8,041 bases of DNA from Pelagibius sp050043265 (GCA_050043265.1 JBHJIR010000128.1:1-8041); one strand, 5' to 3'; shown: positions 1-6,470, numbered from the stretch's first letter. The notes: generated from the letters alone by a model not told the origin. Made by a program: numbers and translations.

Positions 1-2
1 TG

Positions 3-626
3 AAGATTCCCGGCCACCTGAGCTATGCCGAGGCGGCGACGCTGCCCTGTGCGGCCCTGACCGCCTGGCGCGCCCTGGTCGACGTCGGCCGCCTGAAGGC
101 CGGCGATACCGTGCTGCTGCTGGGGACCGGCGGGGTCTCGATCTTCGCCCTGCAGTTCGCCACCCTGATGGGCGCCCGGGTCATCATCACCTCCTCCAGC
201 GATGAAAAGCTGGAAAAGGCCAAGGCGCTGGGCGCCTGGCAGACGGTGAACTATCGCAAGACGCCGGACTGGGAAAAGACCGTGCTGGAGATGACCGAAG
301 GGCGCGGTGTCGACCTGACGGTGGAGGTCGGCGGTGCCGGCACCCTGGAAAAATCGATCGTCGCCACGCGGATCGCCGGCACCATCGGCTTCATCGGCGT
401 GCTGGCCGGCGGCCAGGTGAACCCGCGCCAGATCATGAGCAAGTCGCTCACCGTCCAGGGCATCTACGTCGGCTCGCGCAACCTGTTCCGCGACATGAAC
501 AAGGCCATCACGGCGGCGGAACTGCGCCCGGTGATCGACCGGAGCTTCGCCTTCGACGACGCCCCCCAGGCCTACCGCGCCATGCAGGCGGCCGGCCACT
601 TCGGCAAGCTGGTGATCGAGATTTAG
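3..626 (+). CDS. Zinc-type alcohol dehydrogenase / quinone oxidoreductase family protein (MDR), 5'-truncated
   Basis: The open frame enters from the left edge and ends at TAG 624-626, so only the last 207 residues are visible. They start in the conserved MDR stretch just before the cofactor domain (IPGHLSYAEAATLP, then CAALTAWRAL) and contain the Rossmann glycine motif GTGGVS at 123-140. After the second strand comes VIITSSSDEKLEKAKALGA; the serines where NAD-specific members carry an acidic residue favour NADPH. The frame continues through VDLTVEVGGAGTLEKS and ends with the typical DDAPQAYRAMQAAGHFGKLVI tail, so the C-terminus is complete. The expected reaction is NAD(P)H-dependent oxidoreduction of an alcohol, aldehyde or quinone in the cytosol. 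Any catalytic zinc ligands would lie upstream of the window, so zinc-containing and zinc-free subfamilies cannot be separated, and the substrate is unknown. No terminator is evident before the next promoter at about 745. Confidence 0.9.
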   Translation, partial: KIPGHLSYAEAATLPCAALTAWRALVDVGRLKAGDTVLLLGTGGVSIFALQFATLMGARVIITSSSDEKLEKAKALGAWQTVNYRKTPDWEKTVLEMTEGRGVDLTVEVGGAGTLEKSIVATRIAGTIGFIGVLAGGQVNPRQIMSKSLTVQGIYVGSRNLFRDMNKAITAAELRPVIDRSFAFDDAPQAYRAMQAAGHFGKLVIEI

Positions 627-744
627 TCGGCTTTCGCGACCCTAGCCTGCATCGCCGACCCTAACCATCTTCACCGACCAGGCCTTGAACTGTTCCGCGC
701 CGCCGTGCAAGCCATCCGAAGCCGTCTGGCGGTGCGTCGCCGCT

Positions 745-773
745 TTGACGGCGCGCCGAACCGGCTCTACCCT
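745..773 (+). promoter_or_regulatory. Sigma-70-type promoter for the haem-c protein gene
   Basis: TTGACG (745-750), a 17-base spacer, then TACCCT (768-773). The -35 matches five of six consensus bases and the spacing is optimal; the -10 keeps the first TA and the last T. The predicted start near 780 leaves a leader of about 25 bases before ATG 805. No strong Shine-Dalgarno is visible in it (AGCGGGATGG is the closest). The rest of the 627-804 gap holds nothing else recognisable. Confidence 0.55.
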
Positions 774-804
774 GACGGTCGGCTTCCGTTAGCGGGATGG
801 CACC

Positions 805-2199
805 ATGGCGCGCTGGCTTCCACGGCTGTTTCTGATTCTGGCCACTCTCGTGTTGGCCTGGGCCATCCCGGCCGCCCCGGCGTTGGCGGAGGAGGTGCCG
901 CCTCTGGACGCACGCTTCTGCGTGACCCCGCCCTACGACCGGCTCTGCGCGACGCTGCCCTACGACCAGACCGACTTCGACCGCCATTTCGTCTACATGA
1001 TCCTGGTCAAGGGGGCGCAGGACCCCTTCGACATGTTCTCCTGGCAGGCCTTCGTCGCCCTCAACTGGCCGGCGGACGCGTCGGGCAGCCCGCGCGCCGC
1101 GGCGATCGGGCAGGTGCCGGCGGCGGCGCGGGTCTGGCAAGGCTTTCAGCGCCGGGACAGCGTCATCGGGCCGGACCAGGCAAGCACGGCTTGCGGGGCC
1201 GCGGCGCTCCCAGGAGGTCCCTCCGGTGCGCTGCTGGTCGATGAACTGGAACAGGCCGACGGCGGCGTGCTGATCGACCAGGCGCGAAACTTCGTGGTCT
1301 ACGACACGCGGATGAACGCGGTGGCGGCGGACTACATCAGGTCCGCCGGGCTCGACACCCGGGCCGGGCAGCAAGCCTTCGGTGCAGACAAGGCGGTCGC
1401 TTTCCCTAAGGGACGCCTGCCCGATGCCGGCGCGACGCTGCCCGGCGCGGCGCCGACGGTGATGATCAAGACGTCCTGGCGCCTGCTTGCCGACCCGGCC
1501 GAGGAGGCGCGCTTCCTCACCGTCGACGGCGTCGTCCACGTCCCGGCGGCGCGCAGCGAGAGCGGCAAAGACAGTTGTCTCCCGGCGCGTCTCGGGCTGG
1601 TCGGCATGCACATCGTGATGCGCACCCACAGCGGCAATGGCGATGAGTGGATCTGGTCGACCTTCGAGCATGTCGACAACGTGCCGCTGGCCGCCAACGC
1701 CCGCGCGGTAAACAGCATCTACGCCGAGGAGCTGTTTCCCGGCGGCTGCCAGGCGCCCGCCGCGCCGCCGCGTCAGAGCTATTCCTTCTTCGATCCGGAC
1801 TGTCCGTCCTGCCGCACCAACAGCTCTGCCGAGGGTGACTGGTCCTGGGCCGCGGCGCCACCCTATGCCCAAATCGCCGGCCAGCCGGCCCGCCGCGGCA
1901 GCCAACTGGTGCGCTGCTGGAAGATCTTCGAGAGTACCGCGGCGGTGAACCGGCGCTGGCAGAGGCGCCTCGCCGGCACGGTCTGGGCCAACTACATGCT
2001 GATCTCCACCCAGTGGCGCGGCGCCGACAAGAGCCCGCTGTTCGAGCACGGCGAGGTGCCGCGTTTCCTGACCAACACCACCATGGAATCCTTCGGCCAA
2101 AGCGATCCCAACGGCACCTGCCTCGGCTGTCATGCCGAGGCCACGACGGCCGCCGGGAACTCCGCCAATTTCATCTTTTCCCTGCGCAACGCCCGCTAG
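805..2199 (+). CDS. Exported cytochrome c family protein with a single C-terminal CXXCH haem site
   Basis: 464 residues. ATG 805 is the first usable start because an in-frame TAG lies at 790-792. Residues 1-28 form a Sec signal peptide (Arg-rich start, hydrophobic LFLILATLVLAWAI, AXA cleavage motif A26-L27-A28), so the protein should act in the periplasm. One covalent haem-c site, C439-L-G-C442-H443, lies only about 20 residues from the C-terminus. The large middle region carries FDMFSWQAFVALNWP (75-89), WIWSTFEHVDNVP (starting W282), a C333-P-S-C336 pair and WANYMLISTQW. I recall stretches of this kind from proteobacterial proteins labelled only cytochrome c family. A dedicated promoter and a downstream hairpin suggest a single-gene transcript. 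An electron-transfer or redox role is inferred from the haem motif; partner and substrate are unknown. An axial Met is not obvious between the haem site and the C-terminus. The signal peptide and haem motif are clear; the function is not. Confidence 0.85.
   Translation: MARWLPRLFLILATLVLAWAIPAAPALAEEVPPLDARFCVTPPYDRLCATLPYDQTDFDRHFVYMILVKGAQDPFDMFSWQAFVALNWPADASGSPRAAAIGQVPAAARVWQGFQRRDSVIGPDQASTACGAAALPGGPSGALLVDELEQADGGVLIDQARNFVVYDTRMNAVAADYIRSAGLDTRAGQQAFGADKAVAFPKGRLPDAGATLPGAAPTVMIKTSWRLLADPAEEARFLTVDGVVHVPAARSESGKDSCLPARLGLVGMHIVMRTHSGNGDEWIWSTFEHVDNVPLAANARAVNSIYAEELFPGGCQAPAAPPRQSYSFFDPDCPSCRTNSSAEGDWSWAAAPPYAQIAGQPARRGSQLVRCWKIFESTAAVNRRWQRRLAGTVWANYMLISTQWRGADKSPLFEHGEVPRFLTNTTMESFGQSDPNGTCLGCHAEATTAAGNSANFIFSLRNAR
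913..966 (+). repeat. In-frame 27-bp tandem duplication inside the haem-c protein gene
   Basis: Two adjacent 27-base units (913-939 and 940-966) agree at 22 of 27 positions and encode RFCVTPPYD followed by RLCATLPYD (residues 37-54 of the preprotein). Each unit supplies one Cys (C39, C48). It sits just after the predicted mature N-terminus. Confidence 0.6.
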
Positions 2200-2218
2200 G
2201 GCCCCTAAAGGGGCCTTT
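2200..2218 (+). terminator. Short hairpin terminator after the haem-c protein gene
   Basis: GGCCCC (2200-2205), loop TAAA (2206-2209), GGGGCC (2210-2215), then TTT. The six-base-pair all-GC stem starts one base after the stop codon, giving an intrinsic-terminator shape with a short U tract. The T tract overlaps the -35 of the next promoter. Confidence 0.55.
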
Positions 2219-2244
2219 GACTCGAGGCCATTGCGGCTTAGTCT
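2217..2244 (+). promoter_or_regulatory. Promoter for the ATP-grasp-like / CocE gene pair, apparently leaderless
   Basis: TTGACT (2217-2222), a 16-base spacer, then TAGTCT (2239-2244). The ATG at 2251 begins after a six-base gap, where transcription would be expected to start, and no Shine-Dalgarno lies upstream of it. The surrounding bases (GGCT-TA--CT) resemble the -10 region of the promoter at 745-773. Confidence 0.5.
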
Positions 2245-2250
2245 TAGATC

Positions 2251-3213
2251 ATGCCGATCTGTGAAGCCGATCCCTGGCGCCTGCAATACTTCGAGGGTAT
2301 CGATTGCCCCGACACTGTGCGCGTGCCCACCGAGGACGGCGACGCCTGGTCGTGGTATCCCGACTACAAGTGGGTCTACAACAAGCTGGCGGTGGCCGAG
2401 AGCCAGGGCTTCAACTGCGGCCCGCACGGCCTGATGCCGCCCGGCTTCCCGGTGTTCTCCAAGCCGGTGTTCAACATGCGCGGCATGGGCATCGGCAGCC
2501 GCGTGCTGCGCACGCCCGGCGAATACAAGGCCAACCAGCGCCCCGGCCACATCTGGATGCCGCTGCTGGAAGGCGAGCACATCTCCAGCGACGTGGCGGT
2601 GGTGAACGGCGAGGCCAAATGGTGGCGCCATACCTATGGCCAGCCGCTGGAAGGCGGTATGTTCGACTACTGGGTGGTGCTGGGCGAGGCCAAGCCGGAG
2701 ATCGAGGCCTACTGCAGCGCGTGGCTGGCGCGCAACATGGCCGGCTACACCGGCATGATGAACTTCGAGACCATCGGCGCGAAGATCATCGAAGCACACC
2801 TGCGCTTCGCCGACCAGTGGCCGGACCTCTACGGTGGCAAACCCTGGGTCGAGGCCCTGGTGAAGCTGTACCGGGACGGCGTCTGGGACTTCGACGATAC
2901 AAACCGCCGCGAAGGCTACAGCGTGGTGCTGTTCGGCGGCCACGGCCTGCAATACCGCCATCCGCCGGCGGAACTGGTCGAGGAAGTGAGGGCGATGCCG
3001 GAGGTTACGTCGGTGCAGGTCACGTTCCACGAGGACCGGCCGCCGGCCCAGCACGCCATGCCGCCGGGCGGTTTCCGCCTGGCCATCGTGAACTGCTGGG
3101 ACCTGGAGGCCGGGCGGCGCGCGCGTGAGCGCCTGGCGCTCAGCTTCTGGTCGACCCAACAGTTGCGCGGCGGGCGGCGCCGCAAGGCCGTCGCTGCGGG
3201 CGACGATGACTGA
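2251..3213 (+). CDS. Divergent ATP-grasp-like protein of unknown substrate, paired with a CocE-type hydrolase
   Basis: 320 residues, soluble, no signal peptide. I do not recognise a named family, but the order of motifs fits the ATP-grasp fold. PVFSKP with Lys71 precedes the glycine-rich GMGIGS (78-83), as expected for the ATP-binding lysine and loop. WMPLLEGEHISSDVAVVNGE (102-121) looks like the hinge and the following strand pair. GYTGMMNFETIGAKIIEAHLR (165-185) offers Asn171, Glu173 and Glu181 as metal ligands. Only about 70 residues precede Lys71, so the usual pre-ATP-grasp domain is nearly absent. A C-terminal segment (about 220-300) follows, with FGGHGLQY and GGFRLAIVNCWD. The basic tail LRGGRRRKA is low-complexity. 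If the assignment holds, the protein would activate a carboxylate through an acyl-phosphate and join it to an amine or similar nucleophile. Its stop overlaps the start of the CocE-like gene by 8 bases, implying translational coupling. ATP-grasp membership is inference from motifs; the coding call is strong. Confidence 0.72.
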   Translation: MPICEADPWRLQYFEGIDCPDTVRVPTEDGDAWSWYPDYKWVYNKLAVAESQGFNCGPHGLMPPGFPVFSKPVFNMRGMGIGSRVLRTPGEYKANQRPGHIWMPLLEGEHISSDVAVVNGEAKWWRHTYGQPLEGGMFDYWVVLGEAKPEIEAYCSAWLARNMAGYTGMMNFETIGAKIIEAHLRFADQWPDLYGGKPWVEALVKLYRDGVWDFDDTNRREGYSVVLFGGHGLQYRHPPAELVEEVRAMPEVTSVQVTFHEDRPPAQHAMPPGGFRLAIVNCWDLEAGRRARERLALSFWSTQQLRGGRRRKAVAAGDDD

Positions 3214-5242
3214 GGTCGCCGACTTTTCCGATCTCAGCGCCATCGAGGAAATCGAGAACGCCTGGATCCCGATGCCCGATGGCGCGCGGCTGGCCGCCCG
3301 CCTGTGGCTGCCGCGCAGCGCCCGGACAACTCCGGTGCCGGCGATCCTGGAGTTCATCCCCTACCGCAAGCGCGACTTCATGCGCGCCCGCGACGAGCCG
3401 ATGCACCGCTTCTATGCCCTGCACGGCTATGGCTCGGTTCGGGTCGACGTGCGCGGCAGCGGCGATTCAGACGGTGTGCTGGACGACGAGTATTCGCCGC
3501 GCGAACTGCAGGATGCGCTGGCCATCATCGCCTGGCTGGCCGAACAGCCGTGGTGCAGCGGCGCCGTCGGCATGACCGGCATTTCCTGGGGCGGATTCAA
3601 CGCCCTGCAGGTGGCGGCACTGAACCCGCCGCAGCTCAAGGCGATCATTACGCTCTGCGCCGCCGACGACCGCTACGCCGACGACGCCCACTACAAGGGC
3701 GGCTGTCTGCTGAACGAGAACATGCAGTGGGGCTCGATCCTGACGCTCTACAACGCGCTGCCGCCGGATCCGCAGATCGTCGGCGAGGGATGGCGCGAGA
3801 TGTGGCGCCAGCGTATCGAGCAGGACCAGCCCTATCCGGCGGTGTGGCTGCGCCATCCCTGGCGCGATGCCTTCTGGCAGCACGGCTCGGTGAACCAGGA
3901 CTACGGCGCCATCCGCTGTCCGGTCTATGCCATCGGCGGCTGGGCCGACGGCTACACCAACGCGATCCCGCGCCTGATGGAAAAACTGGCGGTGCCGCGC
4001 AAGGGCCTGATCGGGCCCTGGGCCCACAACTTCCCGCACGATGCGGTGCCGGGGCCGGAGATCGGCTACCTGCAGGAGGCGCTCCGCTGGTGGGATCACT
4101 GGCTGAAGGGTGAAGAGACCGGCATCATGGACGAGCCGATGCTGCGCGCCTGGATGCAGGACAGTGTCGCGCCGCAGCCACAGTATGCGACGCGCCCCGG
4201 GCGCTGGGTGGCGGAGGAGTCCTGGCCGTCGCCGCGCATCGAACCGCGCCGTCTGTATCTCGATTGGGGGTCCCTGGCCGGCGCCGCGCCGGAGGACCGC
4301 CACGAGGTGGCTTTCAGTTCGCCGCAGACCCTCGGCGTGCGCGCCGGCGAGTGGTGCGGCTTCGGCTCGGACGGCGAGGCGCCGCGGGACCAGCGGGCCG
4401 ATGATGGCGGTTCCCTGGTGTTCGACAGCGACGCGCTGGACCAGCCGATGGACCTGCTCGGCGCGCCGGCGCTGACCTTGGACGTGAAGGCCGATAAGCC
4501 GGTCGCCTTTCTGGTGGCGCGGCTTTGCGACGTCCATCCCGACGGCAAGTCGTCGCGCATTTCCTACGGCATTCTGAATCTCTGCCACCGCGACAGCCAT
4601 GAAAAGCCGGCGGCGCTGGAGCCGGGCCAGTGGTACCGGGTGACGCTGAAGCTGGACGATCTGGGCCAGGTGATTCCGGCCGGCCATCGCCTGCGCCTCG
4701 GCCTGTCGACCGGATACTGGCCGATGATCTGGCCGACGCCGGAGACGGCGACGTTGACCGTGTGCACGGGGACGGGAACGCTGGACCTGCCGGTGCGCCC
4801 GCCGCGCGCCGAGGACGCGGCGCTGCGCGACTTCGAGCCGCCGCTTGCCGCCCCGGGCAGCCAGCACCGCAAGCTGCAGCACCTGGACTTCACCCGCAAG
4901 ATCGAGATCGATCTCACCACCAACGAGATGATCTACACCCTGGAGGCCGGCGAATTTCCCGGCGCCTCGCTGTCGCATATCGAGGAGATCGACCTCGACA
5001 TCGGCTACACGCAGATGAAGCGCTACCGCATTCTGGAAGACGATCCGTTGTCGGCGCAGACCGAGCTGGCGCAGAGCGCCGTGCTGCGCCGCGACGGCTG
5101 GTCGGTGCGCCTCGACTGCCGCACGCGGCTCACGGCCACGGCCAGCGCCTTTCAGTTCACCGGCGACCTGGAGGCCTTCGAGAACGATGTGCCCTTCGCC
5201 CATCGCCGCTGGACCCTGTCGATTCCCAGGAAGCTGCTGTAA
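3206..5242 (+). CDS. CocE/NonD-family alpha/beta hydrolase with X-Pro dipeptidyl-peptidase C-terminal domain and extra C-terminal extension
   Basis: 678 residues from ATG 3206. The frame is open to a GTG at 3125, but those 27 extra residues read the tail of the upstream gene in another frame and look unlike protein. ATG 3206 overlaps the upstream TGA within ATGACTGA. The alpha/beta-hydrolase domain has IPYRKRDF with Tyr53 (oxyanion-hole Tyr in CocE), DVRGSGDSDG (81-90), the nucleophile elbow GISWGG with Ser127, Asp248 in GGWADGY and His274 in GPWAHNFPH: a complete Ser-Asp-His triad. The beta-rich PepX_C-type domain spans roughly 310-530, including QWYRVTLKLDDLGQVIPAGH. A further 140 or so residues follow that classical CocE (about 570 residues) lacks. 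The family hydrolyses esters, amides or acyl-amino bonds (cocaine esterase, glutaryl-7-ACA acylase, X-Pro peptidase). The substrate here is unknown, and no signal peptide is seen, so it is probably cytosolic. Confidence 0.93.
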   Translation: MTEVADFSDLSAIEEIENAWIPMPDGARLAARLWLPRSARTTPVPAILEFIPYRKRDFMRARDEPMHRFYALHGYGSVRVDVRGSGDSDGVLDDEYSPRELQDALAIIAWLAEQPWCSGAVGMTGISWGGFNALQVAALNPPQLKAIITLCAADDRYADDAHYKGGCLLNENMQWGSILTLYNALPPDPQIVGEGWREMWRQRIEQDQPYPAVWLRHPWRDAFWQHGSVNQDYGAIRCPVYAIGGWADGYTNAIPRLMEKLAVPRKGLIGPWAHNFPHDAVPGPEIGYLQEALRWWDHWLKGEETGIMDEPMLRAWMQDSVAPQPQYATRPGRWVAEESWPSPRIEPRRLYLDWGSLAGAAPEDRHEVAFSSPQTLGVRAGEWCGFGSDGEAPRDQRADDGGSLVFDSDALDQPMDLLGAPALTLDVKADKPVAFLVARLCDVHPDGKSSRISYGILNLCHRDSHEKPAALEPGQWYRVTLKLDDLGQVIPAGHRLRLGLSTGYWPMIWPTPETATLTVCTGTGTLDLPVRPPRAEDAALRDFEPPLAAPGSQHRKLQHLDFTRKIEIDLTTNEMIYTLEAGEFPGASLSHIEEIDLDIGYTQMKRYRILEDDPLSAQTELAQSAVLRRDGWSVRLDCRTRLTATASAFQFTGDLEAFENDVPFAHRRWTLSIPRKLL

Positions 5243-5276
5243 GACGGGAAGGACTCGACCATGCCTCTTCCACGAT

Positions 5277-5362
5277 TGTCATCCCGGCACTTGTTGCCGG
5301 GATCCATGGTTCCTACCGCTGGCTGAGGGAAATGGGTCCCGGGGTCAAGCCCCGGGACGACA
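5277..5362. repeat. Inverted pair of REP-like hairpin repeats between convergent genes
   Basis: Unit A is read forward from 5277 (TGTCATCCCGG...); unit B is read on the minus strand from 5362 (TGTCGTCCCGG...). The first 31 positions agree at 24. Each unit folds into a perfect 9-bp stem with a 5-base loop: 5281-5289 with 5295-5303 (loop CTTGT), and 5336-5344 with 5350-5358 (loop TCAAG). The three stem differences between the units are all paired changes. About 30 bases separate the inner ends. GTCATCCCGG/CCGGGATCCATGG-type units recur between genes in many alphaproteobacteria (general knowledge). Lying between two convergent stop codons, the hairpins could also act as a bidirectional terminator. 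The rest of 5243-5450 shows nothing further that I can name. Confidence 0.8.
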
Positions 5363-5450
5363 GCGGAGTATGTATTGCCATTGAGGGAGCGTTGCGCGAG
5401 AGGGGTTTATCCGACAGGGCGCGCCCCGAGCATGACAAACGTCTTCGGCC

Positions 5451-6464
5451 TCAGCCGCCGATCCGCGCGATGGCGGCGTCGATCACTCTTTCCAGCATTT
5501 TCGGATAGTCGATGCCGGCGAAGCCGGCCATGAAGGCGAGCTTGCCGTCGTTGGCCCAGGCGGGATTGGGGTTGCACTCCATCAGCTTGGGGCGGCCGTC
5601 GGCGGCGCAGCGGAAGTCGAAGCGGCCGTAGTCCTGCAGGCCGAAGCGGCGGAACAGCAGTTTGGCCCAGCCTTCCATGCGGGCCCGGGTCCGGTCGTCC
5701 ACCGTTGCCTGGCGGAATTTGATCTCGGTCCAGTAGGGCGAGGCCGGATCGGCCTTGGACTCGAAGGAGAGGATCGGATTGGCGCCCGCCGGCAGGCCGG
5801 AGAAGTCGACCTCCAGCGGCGGCAGGGCGGTGAAGCCTGTTTCGGGATTGCCGATCAGTCCCATGCCGTATTCCGGTCCCGGCAGGTATTCCTGCCACAG
5901 GATGTCGCGGCCCGGCAGTTCGCGGTCGAGGAAGGCGAGGTAGGCGCGGGCCTCGGTCTCGTCGTGAACCACCGCGTCCTTGGTGATGCCGACGCTGCCG
6001 TCGGCCGCGTTGGGCTTCAGCAGCGCCGGGTAGAGATCCGGCAAAGCGTCGCGGGGCGCGCCCGCCGGCAGGAAGTACTCCCCCGGCACCTCGACGCCCA
6101 GCGCCTCGGCGACCAGCCGCACGATCTGTTTGTCGAAGCACAGCACCATGGCTTGCGGCGTGGCGCCGGTATAGGGGATGTCGTGCAGTTCCAGCCAGGC
6201 CGGCAGGTTCAGCTCGCGCGTGGGCCGGTTGTTCACCCCGGTGTCGCAGAAGTTCACCACCAGGTCGGGGCGGTTTTCGCTCAGCCGCTCGAAGAGGCGG
6301 CGGTGGTCGTTGTAGACGGTGATGTCGAAGCGCCCGAGCCCCTCCAGCGCCGCGACCATGGCGGCGTGGGTGGCGAGGTCTTCCGGGCCGTAGGCGGCGC
6401 CCAGCTTGGTCGGGTCCTGGGCCTGGTGGTCGCCGGTGATGACGGCAAGGCGCGTGACGGTCAT
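5451..6464 (-). CDS. D-alanine-D-alanine ligase-like ATP-grasp carboxylate-amine ligase
   Basis: 337 residues, close to typical Ddl length. The C-terminal two thirds carry the full ATP-grasp signature: IPYTGATPQAMVLCFDKQIVR (97-116, the Ddl YTGs...DK element), Lys150 in PALLKPNAADGSVGITK (145-161), ILWQEYLPGPEYG with Glu192 and Glu198, YGRFDFR with Arg281 and Asp283, and LMECNPNP with Glu296 and Asn298 as Mg ligands. The family joins an amino acid or other carboxylate to an amine through an acyl-phosphate. The N-terminal region differs from housekeeping Ddl: it opens ITGDHQAQDPTKLG rather than with the usual glycine/Ser motif, and NFCDTGVNNRPTREL (71-85) stands where Ddl has its HG...GEDG substrate loop. 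No mur, fts or van genes are adjacent. I therefore infer a non-D-Ala substrate and give no symbol. It lies 49 bases after the regulator gene on the same strand but has its own promoter candidate. Confidence 0.9.
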   Translation of the reverse strand: MTVTRLAVITGDHQAQDPTKLGAAYGPEDLATHAAMVAALEGLGRFDITVYNDHRRLFERLSENRPDLVVNFCDTGVNNRPTRELNLPAWLELHDIPYTGATPQAMVLCFDKQIVRLVAEALGVEVPGEYFLPAGAPRDALPDLYPALLKPNAADGSVGITKDAVVHDETEARAYLAFLDRELPGRDILWQEYLPGPEYGMGLIGNPETGFTALPPLEVDFSGLPAGANPILSFESKADPASPYWTEIKFRQATVDDRTRARMEGWAKLLFRRFGLQDYGRFDFRCAADGRPKLMECNPNPAWANDGKLAFMAGFAGIDYPKMLERVIDAAIARIGG

Positions 6465-6470
6465 GCCGTC

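Noticed and set aside
3125..3205. Upstream GTG start adding 27 residues to the CocE-type protein
   Set aside because: The extra residues are the ATP-grasp-like gene's tail read in another frame. ATG 3206 gives the usual 4-8 base overlap and a normal family N-terminus.
661..3357. 898-codon open frame on the minus strand opposite the haem-c and ATP-grasp-like genes
   Set aside because: It is a high-GC antisense shadow: composition is dominated by Arg, Ala, Gly, His and Val with no domain motifs, and it crosses two well-supported genes, a terminator and two promoters.
3467..5203. 578-codon open frame on the minus strand opposite the CocE-type gene
   Set aside because: The plus-strand frame holds an intact catalytic triad and family motifs; the antisense frame shows none and has shadow-like composition.
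5417..5426. Self-complementary GGGCGCGCCC near the end of the Ddl-like gene
   Set aside because: It has no loop and no T tract, and GC palindromes of this length are expected by chance in such DNA.
4630..5508. 292-codon plus-strand frame running from inside the CocE-type gene through the repeat
   Set aside because: It begins inside a conserved domain in another frame and reads through the hairpin repeat; composition is that of a shadow frame.
5407..6141. 244-codon minus-strand frame overlapping the Ddl-like gene in another register
   Set aside because: It is a frame-shifted reading of the ATP-grasp gene, Arg/Gly/Pro-rich, without motifs.
5451..6464. Calling the ligase a housekeeping ddl of peptidoglycan synthesis
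   Set aside because: The substrate-loop region is altered and no mur, fts or van genes are nearby, so only the family is assigned.
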